Below are positions 1 through 7,762 of a stretch of 35,431 nucleotides of DNA, piece by piece (positions within the stretch are counted from its first letter, which is position 1; the number at the start of each line of letters is the position of its first letter). The notes beneath the pieces are model-generated. The model was not told the DNA's origin and searched no databases. It was given only the letters and a program-made list of their open reading frames with translations. The DNA is from Burkholderiaceae bacterium (GTDB taxonomy: Bacteria > Pseudomonadota > Gammaproteobacteria > Burkholderiales > Burkholderiaceae_C). The translations under genes were made by a program, and so were the position numbers. The DNA lies in assembly GCA_016790575.1 (NCBI GenBank), contig JAEUOU010000035.1, positions 1-35,431 on the forward strand, given 5' to 3'.

Positions 1-363
1 GAGATCGCGGCGGCGAAGGCGGGAACGATCGCGCTCATCATGACGCATAGCCATGCGCTCGATCTCGACCTCGCGGCGGCGGCTCTGGCGAACCCGGACA
101 TCGCCTTTACCGGGGTGATCGGCAGTGCAACCAAACGTGCGCGGTTCCTCTCGCGGCTGCGGGCAATAGGGCTGGCGGCGGAGAGGATCGATGCGCTCGC
201 CTGCCCGATCGGCATGCCCGGACTCGGCAAGGAGCCGGCGGTGATCGCCGCCGGTCTGGCGGTGACCCTGCTCGAAATCCGCGCGAAGCAGGGGCAGACC
301 TCAAACAGTCTTGTACAAGACCTGAAACTGGTATCTTCTGAGACAAAACGAGTGCGGCCCTGA
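1..363 (+). CDS. xdhC: XdhC-family xanthine dehydrogenase accessory protein, C-terminal part (5' end outside window)
   Basis: Reading frame 1 is open from the first base, so the N-terminus lies outside the window. XdhC proteins bind the molybdenum cofactor and help insert it into xanthine dehydrogenase in the cytoplasm. The visible part has the family's C-terminal Rossmann-like signature: MTHSHALDLD, then GVIGSATKRARF, then a Gly-rich CPIGMPGLG stretch and KEPAVIAAGLAV. The last ~20 codons (from about 301, residues SNSLVQDLKL onward) do not look like XdhC and use AT-rich codons (TCA, AGT, CTT, GTA, TCT) unlike the rest. The frame probably runs into former intergenic DNA that holds the control region of the next gene. 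Alanine is mostly GCG and leucine often CTC, unlike genes after ~1240. The purine permease follows 28 bp downstream, fitting a purine-oxidation locus. Confidence 0.8.
   Translation, partial: EIAAAKAGTIALIMTHSHALDLDLAAAALANPDIAFTGVIGSATKRARFLSRLRAIGLAAERIDALACPIGMPGLGKEPAVIAAGLAVTLLEIRAKQGQTSNSLVQDLKLVSSETKRVRP
308..321. promoter_or_regulatory. Perfect 14-bp palindrome upstream of the NCS2 permease
   Basis: GTCTTGTACAAGAC is a perfect inverted repeat, 70 bp before the permease start and inside the atypical 3' tail of the xdhC-like frame. The composition drops in GC here, as in a control region. Its form (TTGTACAA core) suits a dimeric regulator. Which regulator is unknown; operator function is an inference from symmetry and position. 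Confidence 0.4.
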
Positions 364-391
364 ATGGTCGCCAGACACCAAGGGGGCAAAT

Positions 392-1768
392 ATGGGCGAC
401 AATCGGGTTCATCCTGTCGATGAGGTTCTTCCTGCGCCGCGATTGACGGCGCTGGGCTTGCAGCATGTGCTGGTGATGTATGCCGGCGCGGTGGCGGTGC
501 CGCTGATCGTGGGCCGCGCGCTGGAACTGACACCGCAACAGGTTGCGTTTCTCATCAATGCCGATCTCTTCGCCTGCGGCGTGGTGACGCTGATCCAGGC
601 CTTCGGCATTCCGGGGGTCGGCATCCGCCTGCCGGTGATGATGGGCGTGACCTTCGCCTCGGTGGCGCCGATGCTGGCGATGATCGGCGCGGGCAAGGCG
701 GCCGGCGTGCCCAAGGAGCAGGTACTCAACCTGATCTACGGCTCGGTGATCGCGGCCGGCATTTTCGGCTTCCTGATTTCGCCCTTCGTCTCGCGCATGC
801 TGCGCTTCTTCCCGCCGATCGTGACCGGCACGATCATTCTGGTGATCGGCATCTCGCTGATGCGGATCGGCGTCAACTGGGCGGCGGGCGCGCCGGTGGA
901 TACGATCCCGAGCTATGGCGACCCGGTCCATCTCGGTGTCGCCGCGTTTGTGCTGCTGACCATTCTCGCCATCACCAAATACGGCAAGGGGTTTGTCTCG
1001 AATGTCGCGGTTCTGCTCGGCATCGTGATCGGCTCGGTGGTTGCTTTCGCGATCGGCAAGATGAGCTTTGCGAAAGTGGCGACGGCGCCGTGGTTCGGGC
1101 TGGTGCTGCCATTCAATTTCGGCATGCCGATCTTCGAGCCGGTGGCCATCATCACGATGTGCCTCGTGATGATCGTGGTGATGATCGAATCGACCGGCAT
1201 GTTCCTCGCCCTGGGCGAGATGACCGACCGCAAGGTGGACCAGAAGGCACTCACCGCCGGACTGCGCACCGACGGCCTGGGCACACTGATCGGCGGCATC
1301 TTCAACACCTTTCCCTACACCAGCTTTTCGCAGAACGTCGGTCTGGTGGGCGTCACCGGCGTCAAGAGCCGCTTTGTGTGTGTGGCCGGCGGCGTGATCC
1401 TGATCGTGCTGGGCCTCTTGCCCAAGATGGCGGCGCTGGTGGAATCGCTGCCCACCTTCGTGCTGGGCGGCGCCGGACTGGTGATGTTCGGCATGGTGGC
1501 CGCCACCGGCATCCGCATCCTGGCCCAGGTGGACTACCAGGGCAACCGCAACAACCTGTTCATCGTCGCGGTGTCGGTCGGCTTCGGCATGATTCCGCTG
1601 GTCGCCCCCAACTTCAAGCAGTGGCTGCCGCACGGCCTGCACCCGCTGATCGAATCCGGCATCTTGCTGGCGTCGATCGCCGCCGTGGCCCTGAACCTGT
1701 ATTTCAACGGCACCGGTGGCGACCAGGACGCTGCCGTGCGTGCCGCGCGCCAGGCCGATGCCCATTGA
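392..1768 (+). CDS. NCS2-family purine (xanthine/uric acid) permease
   Basis: A 458-aa inner-membrane nucleobase:cation symporter of the NCS2/NAT family, which imports xanthine, uric acid or uracil with protons. Evidence: about 12-14 hydrophobic segments; a QH pair in TM1 (GLQHVLVMYAG, His25); the TM8 acidic residue in IESTGMF (Glu266); and the family signature SQNVGLVGVTGVKSR with Gln314-Asn315. Length is normal. The start is preceded by AGGGG at a good distance. Proximity to xdhC favours a xanthine/urate substrate over uracil, but the exact substrate cannot be read from sequence. Odd: codon use changes inside the gene. By hand count alanine is roughly 20 GCG to 11 GCC before ~1240 and 5 to 15 after; threonine ACG and asparagine AAT vanish in the second part. 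This suggests a recombination junction. Confidence 0.9.
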   Translation: MGDNRVHPVDEVLPAPRLTALGLQHVLVMYAGAVAVPLIVGRALELTPQQVAFLINADLFACGVVTLIQAFGIPGVGIRLPVMMGVTFASVAPMLAMIGAGKAAGVPKEQVLNLIYGSVIAAGIFGFLISPFVSRMLRFFPPIVTGTIILVIGISLMRIGVNWAAGAPVDTIPSYGDPVHLGVAAFVLLTILAITKYGKGFVSNVAVLLGIVIGSVVAFAIGKMSFAKVATAPWFGLVLPFNFGMPIFEPVAIITMCLVMIVVMIESTGMFLALGEMTDRKVDQKALTAGLRTDGLGTLIGGIFNTFPYTSFSQNVGLVGVTGVKSRFVCVAGGVILIVLGLLPKMAALVESLPTFVLGGAGLVMFGMVAATGIRILAQVDYQGNRNNLFIVAVSVGFGMIPLVAPNFKQWLPHGLHPLIESGILLASIAAVALNLYFNGTGGDQDAAVRAARQADAH

Positions 1769-1873
1769 CCGGGGTGCCGCGCCGGCTCGCAGCGCACGCT
1801 GAACAGCTCGGTCGCCTCGCCATGCGTTAGGCTAATGCCTTGTATTGCCCCTCAGCCAGACTTGCGAAACCCC

Positions 1874-4189
1874 ATGACCGACCAACTTTCCCCCGCCGAA
1901 AGAGCTTTGCGCGACGCCGCATTCGAATACCACCGCTCACCCCACAAGGGCAAGATCGCCGTCACCCCGACCAAACCGCTGTCCAACCAGCGCGACCTGT
2001 CGCTGGCCTACTCCCCCGGCGTGGCCTATCCGTGCCTGGCCATCCAGCAGGACCCCAGCCTGGCCGCCGACTTCACCGCCCGCGGCAACCTGGTCGGTGT
2101 GGTGACCAACGGCACCGCGGTGCTTGGCCTGGGCGACATCGGCCCGCTGGCCGGCAAACCGGTGATGGAGGGCAAGGGCTGCCTGTTCAAGAAATTTGCC
2201 GGCATCGACGTGTTCGACATCGAACTGGCCGAACGCGACCCGGACAAGCTGATCGACATCATTGCCGCGCTGGAGCCCACCTTGGGCGGCATCAACCTGG
2301 AAGACATCAAGGCGCCGGAGTGTTTCTACATCGAGAAGAAACTCACCGAACGCATGGGCATTCCGGTGTTCCACGACGACCAGCACGGCACTGCCATCAT
2401 CTCCGCCGCCGCGCTGATCAACGGCCTGGAGCTGGTGGGCAAGGCCATCGGTGAGGTCAAGGTGGCGGTGTCCGGCGCCGGCGCCGCCGCCATCGCCTGC
2501 CTGGACGTCATGGTGGGACTGGGGGTGCGGCGCAGCAACATCTTCGTCTGCGACTCCAAAGGCGTCATCTACGACGGCCGCCCGGGCGGGTACGACGAAT
2601 CCAAGGCGCGTTACGCCCAGAAGACCGATGCCCGGCACCTGGCCGATGCGGTGAATGGCGCCGACGTGTTCCTGGGCTGCTCGGCCGCCGGGGTGCTGAC
2701 CGCCGAGATGGTCAAGACCATGGCGCCGAAGCCGATCATCCTGGCGCTGGCCAACCCCGAGCCCGAAATCCGCCCCGAGCTGGCCAAGGCCGTCCGGCCG
2801 GACTGCATCATCGCCACCGGCCGCTCGGACTATCCGAACCAGGTCAACAACGTCCTGTGTTTCCCCTACATTTTCCGTGGCGCGCTGGACTGTGGCGCCA
2901 CCCGCATCACCGAGTCCATGAAGCTCGCCTGTGTGCGCGAGATTGCCGCACTGGCCAAGGCCGAGACCAGTGACGAAGTGGCCACCGCCTACGCCGGCCA
3001 GGATCTGGCCTTCGGCCCCGAGTACCTGATACCCAAACCATTCGACTCGCGCCTGATCCTCAAGATCGCACCGGCCGTGGCGCAGGCCGCCGCGGATTCC
3101 GGTGTGGCGGCGCGACCCATTACCGACATGGAGGCCTACACCGAAAGCCTGACGCGCTTTGTGACCCAGACCGGCTTGCTGATGCGCCCCATCTTCAATG
3201 CCGCCAAGTCGCTGCCCAACAACCGCAAGCGCGTGGCCTATGCCGATGGCGAAGACGAGCGCGCGCTGCGCGCCGCACAGATGGCCATCGACGACCACCT
3301 GGCGGTGCCCATCCTGATCGGACGCCCGTCGGTGATCGCCGCACGGATAGAAAAGGCCGGCCTTCGCATGCGCCTGGGTGTGGATGTCGAGAACGTCAAC
3401 CCGGAGGACGACCCACGGTTTCGCCAGTACTGGGAGCATTACCACCTCTTGATGAAACGCAATGGCGCTTCTCCCGAAGTGGCCAAGGCGGCGGTACGGC
3501 GCTCCAACACCATCATCGGCTCGCTGATGGTGTCCCTGGGCGATGCCGACGCGCTGATCTGTGGCCTCGTGGGCAGCTACATGACCCACCTCGAGCGCAT
3601 CGACGCCATCCTCGGCAAAAGACCCGGGGTACGCAACTATGCGGCAGTGAACGCGCTGATGACCAACAAAGGCCCGCTGTTCATCACCGACACCTACGTC
3701 AATGACGAGCCCGACGCCGAGCAACTGGCCGAGATCGCCTGGATGGCCGCACAGGAGGTCCAGCGCTTCGGCCTGCCGCCGCGGGTCGCCTTTCTGTCGC
3801 ATTCGAGTTATGGCTCGTCAAAGCGGGCGTCGGCCCGCAAGATGCGCCTGGCGCGCGACCTGTTCGTTGCCGCCCACCCCGAGATCGAATGCGATGGCGA
3901 ACTGCATGGTGACGCTGCCTTGCAGCCGGAAATCCGCAACGTCTATCTGCCCGACTCCACCCTGAAAGGCACCGCCAATCTGCTGGTGTGTCCCAACCTG
4001 GATGCGGCCAACATCCTCTACAACGTGCTCAAGGAAACCGCCAGTGGCGGGGTCACGGTGGGTCCGATCCTGATGGGCGGCGCCGGTACAGCCTATATCC
4101 TCACGCCAGCAGCCACCGTTCGTCGGGTGCTGAACATGACCGCCGTCGCCGCCAGCAACTCGCTGCGCCCCGAGGCCAGCCGCAGCTGA
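1874..4189 (+). CDS. maeB: NADP-dependent malic enzyme with phosphotransacetylase-like C-terminal domain (MaeB type)
   Basis: Cytosolic enzyme converting malate to pyruvate, CO2 and NADPH. At 771 aa it has the MaeB layout: malic enzyme N-domain (~10-160, [12 protein letters not shown] and [17 protein letters not shown]), NAD(P)-binding domain (~165-400, [10 protein letters not shown] then [13 protein letters not shown]), and a phosphotransacetylase-like domain (~430-765, [18 protein letters not shown]) that in this family is regulatory rather than catalytic. An upstream ATG at 1835 would add 13 residues, but [12 protein letters not shown] at 1874 matches where family members begin, so that start was chosen. 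It looks monocistronic, between the permease and the ABC operon, with a terminator-like hairpin after the stop. Codon use is that of the resident genome. No direct link to the purine genes is evident. Confidence 0.93.
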   Translation: MTDQLSPAERALRDAAFEYHRSPHKGKIAVTPTKPLSNQRDLSLAYSPGVAYPCLAIQQDPSLAADFTARGNLVGVVTNGTAVLGLGDIGPLAGKPVMEGKGCLFKKFAGIDVFDIELAERDPDKLIDIIAALEPTLGGINLEDIKAPECFYIEKKLTERMGIPVFHDDQHGTAIISAAALINGLELVGKAIGEVKVAVSGAGAAAIACLDVMVGLGVRRSNIFVCDSKGVIYDGRPGGYDESKARYAQKTDARHLADAVNGADVFLGCSAAGVLTAEMVKTMAPKPIILALANPEPEIRPELAKAVRPDCIIATGRSDYPNQVNNVLCFPYIFRGALDCGATRITESMKLACVREIAALAKAETSDEVATAYAGQDLAFGPEYLIPKPFDSRLILKIAPAVAQAAADSGVAARPITDMEAYTESLTRFVTQTGLLMRPIFNAAKSLPNNRKRVAYADGEDERALRAAQMAIDDHLAVPILIGRPSVIAARIEKAGLRMRLGVDVENVNPEDDPRFRQYWEHYHLLMKRNGASPEVAKAAVRRSNTIIGSLMVSLGDADALICGLVGSYMTHLERIDAILGKRPGVRNYAAVNALMTNKGPLFITDTYVNDEPDAEQLAEIAWMAAQEVQRFGLPPRVAFLSHSSYGSSKRASARKMRLARDLFVAAHPEIECDGELHGDAALQPEIRNVYLPDSTLKGTANLLVCPNLDAANILYNVLKETASGGVTVGPILMGGAGTAYILTPAATVRRVLNMTAVAASNSLRPEASRS

Positions 4190-4202
4190 TCGGACTCGTC
4201 GC

Positions 4203-4231
4203 CGGGCGGCCCCCGATCGATCCGCCCGTTT
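4203..4231 (+). terminator. Terminator-like hairpin after maeB
   Basis: A 7-bp perfect stem CGGGCGG / CCGCCCG (4203-4209 and 4222-4228) with a 12-nt loop is followed by a short TTT run, 14 bp after the maeB stop. The T-run is short, so termination may be partial. Confidence 0.4.
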
Positions 4232-4302
4232 CGAGTGCGTCATGCACCGAAAGCGGGCTCCATCAGGGTATTTCAGGATGCTGACTCGCTGCGAAGCGGT
4301 GC

Positions 4303-4318
4303 AAACTGTATACAGTTT
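4303..4318. promoter_or_regulatory. Perfect 16-bp palindrome, candidate activator or repressor site
   Basis: AAACTGTATACAGTTT reads the same on both strands. It lies 118-103 bp before the ABC receptor start and about 46 bp upstream of a sigma-54 promoter element, so its distance from the expected transcription start (~4390) is about 80 bp. That is the usual place for an enhancer-binding protein site, although the TGTATACA core also resembles operators of GntR-type repressors. The DNA here is much more AT-rich than the neighbouring genes. Function is inferred. Confidence 0.55.
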
Positions 4319-4363
4319 ATGTATTCAATCCTTCCCGGCACCGTGCCTATGCTTGGCGGGAGC

Positions 4364-4379
4364 TGGCACTGTCCTTGCT
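4364..4379 (+). promoter_or_regulatory. Sigma-54 (RpoN) promoter, -24/-12 element
   Basis: TGGCACTGTCCTTGCT matches the sigma-54 consensus TGGCACG-N4-TTGCW at every fixed position but one (T for G at position 7). GG at 4365-4366 and GC at 4377-4378 have the required spacing. A transcript would start near 4390, 31 bp before the ABC receptor gene. Sigma-54 use is common for nitrogen-source transporters and fits a nucleobase or amine substrate. Confidence 0.75.
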
Positions 4380-4420
4380 GCTAACCCCTTGTCAACCGAC
4401 CTTCTGCAAACGGAGTCCTC

Positions 4421-5458
4421 ATGAAAAAGCGTACTTTCCTCAAGACCACCGCCGCCTTGGCTGCCGCCGCCGCTTTCGGCAGCGCACACGCCCAGGTCAC
4501 CCCCATCAAATTCCAGCTGGACTGGCGCTTTGAAGGGCCTTCGGCGCTGTTCCTGCTGCCTCATGCCAAGGGCTACTTCAAGGATTCCAAGCTGGATGTC
4601 ACCATCGACTCCGGCAACGGTTCCGGCGGCACCGTCACCCGGGTTGCCTCGGGTTCCTACGACATGGGTTTCGCCGACCTGGCCGCGCTGATGGAGTTCC
4701 ATGCCAATAACCCCGACGCGCCCAACAAGCCGGTTGCGGTCATGATGGTCTACAACAACACGCCGGCCGCCGTGCTGGCGCTCAAGAAGTCCGGCATCAA
4801 GACCACCGCCGACCTCAACGGCAAGAAGCTGGGCGCTCCGGTGTTCGATGCGGGCCGCAAAGCCTTCCCGATCTTCCAGAAGGCCAATAACATCAGCTCC
4901 GTCAACTGGGTTTCGATGGACCCACCGCTGCGCGAGACAATGCTCGCCCGTGGCGACATCGACGCCATCACCGGATTCTCGTTCACCTCGATGCTGAACC
5001 TGGAGGCGCGGGGCGTCAAGCCAGAGGACATCGTGGTGATGCCCTACGCCGATTACGGCGTCAAACTCTACGGCAACGTGATCATCGCCTCGCCCAAGTT
5101 CATCAAGGAGAACCCGGCCGCCGTGAAGGCCTTCCTGAGCGCTTTTGCCAAAGGCGCCAAGGAAGTCATGGCCAAACCGGATGCGGCAATCGACTTCGTC
5201 AAGCAGCGTGACGGCATCATCAACGTGCCGCTGGAGACCCGCCGCCTGAAAATGGCCATCGATGCCGTCGTCGCCAGCCCGGACGCCCGCAAGGAAGGCT
5301 TTGGCCAGGTCGTTCCCGGGCGTCTGGCACTGATGGCCTCCCAGGTGTCCGACGCGTTCAACACCAAGACCCGCATCAACCCCGATGCGGTCTGGAACGG
5401 CTCCATGTTGCCGAGCGCCGCCGAGCTGAACATCCTGCCCCCGGCAGGCAAGAAGTAA
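4421..5458 (+). CDS. ABC transporter substrate-binding protein, NMT1/THI5-like (TauA/SsuA fold)
   Basis: A 345-aa periplasmic receptor of an importer in the nitrate/sulfonate/taurine/pyrimidine class. Residues 1-24 form an export signal (KKRTFLKT, alanine-rich core, AHA cleavage site); the KR-x-F-L-K pattern resembles a Tat signal with one Arg replaced by Lys, but Sec export is possible. The mature part starts ITPIKFQLDW-like (VTPIKFQLDWRFEGPSALF) and contains GSYDMGFADLAAL and LNGKKLGAPVFDAGR, typical of NMT1/THI5-like receptors. It is the first gene of a sigma-54-driven operon with an ATPase, a permease and a CDA-type deaminase; that deaminase points to a nucleobase or similar nitrogen heterocycle as substrate. 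The substrate is not proven; taurine or aliphatic sulfonate is less likely because no desulfonation gene is nearby. Confidence 0.85.
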   Translation: MKKRTFLKTTAALAAAAAFGSAHAQVTPIKFQLDWRFEGPSALFLLPHAKGYFKDSKLDVTIDSGNGSGGTVTRVASGSYDMGFADLAALMEFHANNPDAPNKPVAVMMVYNNTPAAVLALKKSGIKTTADLNGKKLGAPVFDAGRKAFPIFQKANNISSVNWVSMDPPLRETMLARGDIDAITGFSFTSMLNLEARGVKPEDIVVMPYADYGVKLYGNVIIASPKFIKENPAAVKAFLSAFAKGAKEVMAKPDAAIDFVKQRDGIINVPLETRRLKMAIDAVVASPDARKEGFGQVVPGRLALMASQVSDAFNTKTRINPDAVWNGSMLPSAAELNILPPAGKK

Positions 5459-5485
5459 GGCCCTTGCGTCGCCGGCGCCTGCGGG

Positions 5486-5507
5486 CCCGGCGTCCGTCCA
5501 CGCCGGG
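5486..5507 (+). other. Intercistronic hairpin between receptor and ATPase genes
   Basis: A perfect 8-bp stem CCCGGCGT / ACGCCGGG with a 6-nt loop lies 27 bp after the receptor stop, in a 93-bp GC-rich gap. There is no T-run. Such hairpins after receptor genes commonly protect the upstream mRNA from 3' decay and raise receptor level over the membrane parts; that role is inferred here. Confidence 0.45.
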
Positions 5508-5551
5508 TGCGCCCGCGCGCCCGTCCGCCGCCCTTCAGGACCCCAGGCACC

Positions 5552-6391
5552 ATGACTGAAACTTCCGCCCCTCCGAAGACGCCCTACTTTGTCGACTTTG
5601 ACGATGTCTGGCTGGCCTACAACGACGAGCTGCTCGCCAAGAGCCAATACGCGGTCGAAGCCATCGACCTGAAAATGCATGACGGCGAGTTCATCGCCAT
5701 CGTCGGACCATCGGGTTGCGGGAAATCCACTTTCATGAAGCTGGCCACCGGCCTGAAGCGGCCGTCGCAGGGGCAGATTCACATTGACGGCAAACTCGTC
5801 ACCGGTCCGCTGAAAATCTCTGGCATGGCCTTTCAGGCGCCCTCCCTGCTGCCCTGGCGCACCACACTCGACAACGTGCTGCTGCCGCTGGAAATCGTCG
5901 AGCCGTACCGCAGCCAGTTCAAGTCCCGCAAGGCTGAATTCGAGGCCCGCGCCGTCAAGCTGTTGCAGTCGGTCGGCCTGAAAGGCTACGAACGCAAGTT
6001 CCCGTGGGAGCTGTCCGGCGGCATGCAGCAGCGTGCCAGCATCTGCCGTGCGCTCATTCACGAGCCCAAGATGCTGTTGCTCGACGAGCCTTTCGGTGCG
6101 CTGGACGCGTTCACCCGCGAAGAGCTCTGGTGCACACTGCGCGACCTGTGGGAAGCCCAGCGCTTCAACGTCATTCTGGTCACCCATGACCTGCGCGAAT
6201 CGGTTTTCCTGGCGGACACGGTGTATTGCATGAGCAAAAGCCCGGGCCGCTTTGTGGTCAAGAAGGAAATCACCATTCCCCGCACCCGTGACCTGGAAGT
6301 GACCTACACCCCCGAGTTCACCGACATCGTGCACGAGTTGCGCGGCCACATCGGTGCCATGCGCAAGCAGGGCACCGTCATCAACCAGTGA
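5552..6391 (+). CDS. ABC transporter ATP-binding protein (nitrate/sulfonate/pyrimidine importer class)
   Basis: A 279-aa cytoplasmic ATPase powering the importer. Walker A is GPSGCGKST, the signature is LSGGMQQRASICRAL, and Walker B with the D-loop is LLLLDEPFGALD; the switch histidine is in VTHDLRES. A Q-loop is present in FQAPSLLPWRTTLDNV, and LPWRT is typical of the SsuB/TauB/NrtD group. The start MTETSAP at 5552 is preferred over an in-frame ATG at 5507, because the extra residues are a low-complexity Arg/Pro stretch that overlaps the hairpin. The permease starts 22 bp downstream. An N-terminal insert (LLAKSQYAVEAIDLKM) is slightly longer than in SsuB. Confidence 0.9.
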   Translation: MTETSAPPKTPYFVDFDDVWLAYNDELLAKSQYAVEAIDLKMHDGEFIAIVGPSGCGKSTFMKLATGLKRPSQGQIHIDGKLVTGPLKISGMAFQAPSLLPWRTTLDNVLLPLEIVEPYRSQFKSRKAEFEARAVKLLQSVGLKGYERKFPWELSGGMQQRASICRALIHEPKMLLLDEPFGALDAFTREELWCTLRDLWEAQRFNVILVTHDLRESVFLADTVYCMSKSPGRFVVKKEITIPRTRDLEVTYTPEFTDIVHELRGHIGAMRKQGTVINQ

Positions 6392-6413
6392 ACCGCCGAG
6401 TCTGGAGTACGCC

Positions 6414-7178
6414 ATGAACAACAAGCAACTCGAACGCTGGTCGCCGCTGATCCTGCTGACGCTGATTGTCATCATCTGGCAGGCGATCTGCTCGATATTC
6501 AACGTATCGGAGTTCATCTTCCCGAGTCCGGCCCGCATTTGGGAGCAGACGGTCGAGTTCAAGGCCGTCATCGCCCAGCATGCCTGGCGCACTTTCTGGG
6601 TCACCATGGCCGGATTCGGCATCGCCATCATCGTCGGCGTGCTGCTGGGCTTCCTGATCGGCAGCTCGCGCCTGGCCTACGCCGCGGTCTACCCGCTGAT
6701 GACCGCCTTCAATGCCCTGCCCAAGGCGGCTTTTGTGCCGATTCTGGTGGTGTGGTTCGGCATCGGCATCGGCCCGGCGATCCTGACCGCCTTCCTGATC
6801 AGCTTCTTCCCGATCATGGTGAACATCGCCACCGGCCTGGCCACGCTGGAACCTGAACTGGAAGACGTGCTGCGCGTGCTGGGCGCCAAACGCTGGGACG
6901 TGCTGGTCAAAGTGGGCCTGCCCCGTTCAATGCCTTATTTTTACGGTTCGCTCAAGGTGGCGATCACCTTGGCCTTTGTCGGCACCACGGTGTCGGAGAT
7001 GACCGCGGCCAACGAAGGCATCGGTTACCTGCTGATCTCGGCCGGTTCGTCCTTGCAGATGGGACTGGCCTTCAGTGGCCTGCTGGTCGTTGGCGTGATG
7101 GCGATGGCGATGTACGAGCTGTTCAGCTTCATCGAAAAGCACACCACCGCCTGGGCCCACCGTGGTTCCCAACACTGA
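6414..7178 (+). CDS. ABC transporter permease (BPD type 1, SsuC/TauC class)
   Basis: A 254-aa inner-membrane subunit forming the translocation path. It has about six hydrophobic segments, the first at ~10-30 (WSPLILLTLIVIIWQ), and the EAA loop that docks on the ATPase: EPELEDVLRVLGAKRWDVLV followed by GLPRSMPYFYGSLKVA. The start at 6414 (MNNKQLERW) was chosen over 6354 because the latter overlaps the ATPase gene and adds non-family residues. Its 3' end overlaps the deaminase gene by 17 bp, so the two are translationally coupled. The transporter would be a homodimer of this subunit with two ATPase copies. Confidence 0.9.
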   Translation: MNNKQLERWSPLILLTLIVIIWQAICSIFNVSEFIFPSPARIWEQTVEFKAVIAQHAWRTFWVTMAGFGIAIIVGVLLGFLIGSSRLAYAAVYPLMTAFNALPKAAFVPILVVWFGIGIGPAILTAFLISFFPIMVNIATGLATLEPELEDVLRVLGAKRWDVLVKVGLPRSMPYFYGSLKVAITLAFVGTTVSEMTAANEGIGYLLISAGSSLQMGLAFSGLLVVGVMAMAMYELFSFIEKHTTAWAHRGSQH

Positions 7179-7692
7179 AGCCCCCGCCCCGACAGAGAGC
7201 GGCGAGGCGCGCCAGCCCCTCACGCCGGCGCGGGTCGAGCGGGCTTTGCGCCATGCCAATGCCGTCGCAGCGCGCGTGAAGGCCCAAGGCCGGCATCCTT
7301 TCGGCGCGGTGCTTCTGGCCCCGGACGGCGAAACGGTGCTGATGGAGCAAGGCAACGTCGATACCGTCAACCATGCCGAATCCACCCTGGCCCGCGCCGC
7401 CGCCGCCCGCTACGACGCCGACTACCTGTGGCAGTGCACCCTGGTCACCACCGTCGAGCCCTGTGCCATGTGCGCCGGTACGCAGTACTGGGCCCATATC
7501 GGGCGGCTGGTCTACGGCATGACCGAACGCCGTCTGCTGGAGCTGACCGGCAACCACGGCGAAAACCCCACCATGGACCTGCCGTGCCGCACGGTGCTGG
7601 CTGCCGGGCAGAAATCCATCGAGGTCATCGGTCCGGTGCCGGCGGTGGAAGACGATATCGCGGCGCTGCACCGCGATTTCTGGAAAAAATAG
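7162..7692 (+). CDS. CDA-superfamily deaminase, probable guanine/purine or nucleoside deaminase
   Basis: A 176-aa cytosolic zinc hydrolase. Zinc ligands and the catalytic acid are visible: NHAES (His71, Glu73) and PCAMC (Pro100, Cys101, Cys104), with HPFGAVLL earlier as in GuaD/TadA-like enzymes. It resembles the small guanine deaminase (Bacillus GuaD type) more than tRNA deaminase TadA: the C-terminus is longer and it is encoded with a transporter. The start is GTG at 7162, inside the permease gene; the first ~20 residues are low-complexity and a later start cannot be excluded. Its product would be ammonia plus a deaminated base, which links the ABC transporter to purine or pyrimidine nitrogen use. 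Substrate unproven. Confidence 0.85.
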   Translation: MVPNTEAPAPTESGEARQPLTPARVERALRHANAVAARVKAQGRHPFGAVLLAPDGETVLMEQGNVDTVNHAESTLARAAAARYDADYLWQCTLVTTVEPCAMCAGTQYWAHIGRLVYGMTERRLLELTGNHGENPTMDLPCRTVLAAGQKSIEVIGPVPAVEDDIAALHRDFWKK

Positions 7693-7706
7693 ATAAAGAG
7701 CCGCAA

Positions 7707-7737
7707 TAACCATCGTGAATAGGTCTTCTTTAGCTAT
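7707..7737 (-). repeat. 31-bp dispersed repeat, copy 1 (23/31 to consensus)
   Basis: Read on the minus strand it aligns without gaps to the 31-bp consensus found seven times in the window, whose fixed blocks are ATAGC (1-5), TGACC (12-16) and GCTGGGTA (24-31). This copy is divergent and shares a CACGATGG-like right end with the copies at 12900 and 32640. It lies between the convergent deaminase and enoyl reductase genes and merges into a hairpin. Confidence 0.5.
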
Positions 7738-7753
7738 ATAAAATATAGCTAAA
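7729..7753. terminator. AT-rich perfect hairpin between convergent genes
   Basis: TTTAGCTATAT and ATATAGCTAAA form a perfect 11-bp stem around AAA. It is the only strongly AT-rich stretch in this area and separates the 3' ends of the deaminase (ends 7692) and the enoyl reductase (ends 7763). Position suggests a two-way terminator, but the stem is A/T-rich and lacks a classic GC core, so it could be a repeat remnant. Confidence 0.4.
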
Positions 7754-7762
7754 CGGCTCGTT

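Noticed and set aside
107-1765. Long open frame on the minus strand opposite the permease gene
   Set aside because: Low-complexity His/Arg/Asp-rich product and antisense to a clear NCS2 gene; a GC-rich shadow.
1937-3802. 621-codon frame opposite maeB
   Set aside because: Mirror of a conserved malic enzyme; no family features.
4325-6631. 768-codon frame opposite the ABC transporter genes
   Set aside because: Crosses several real genes in the other direction, with Gly/Arg/His-rich product.
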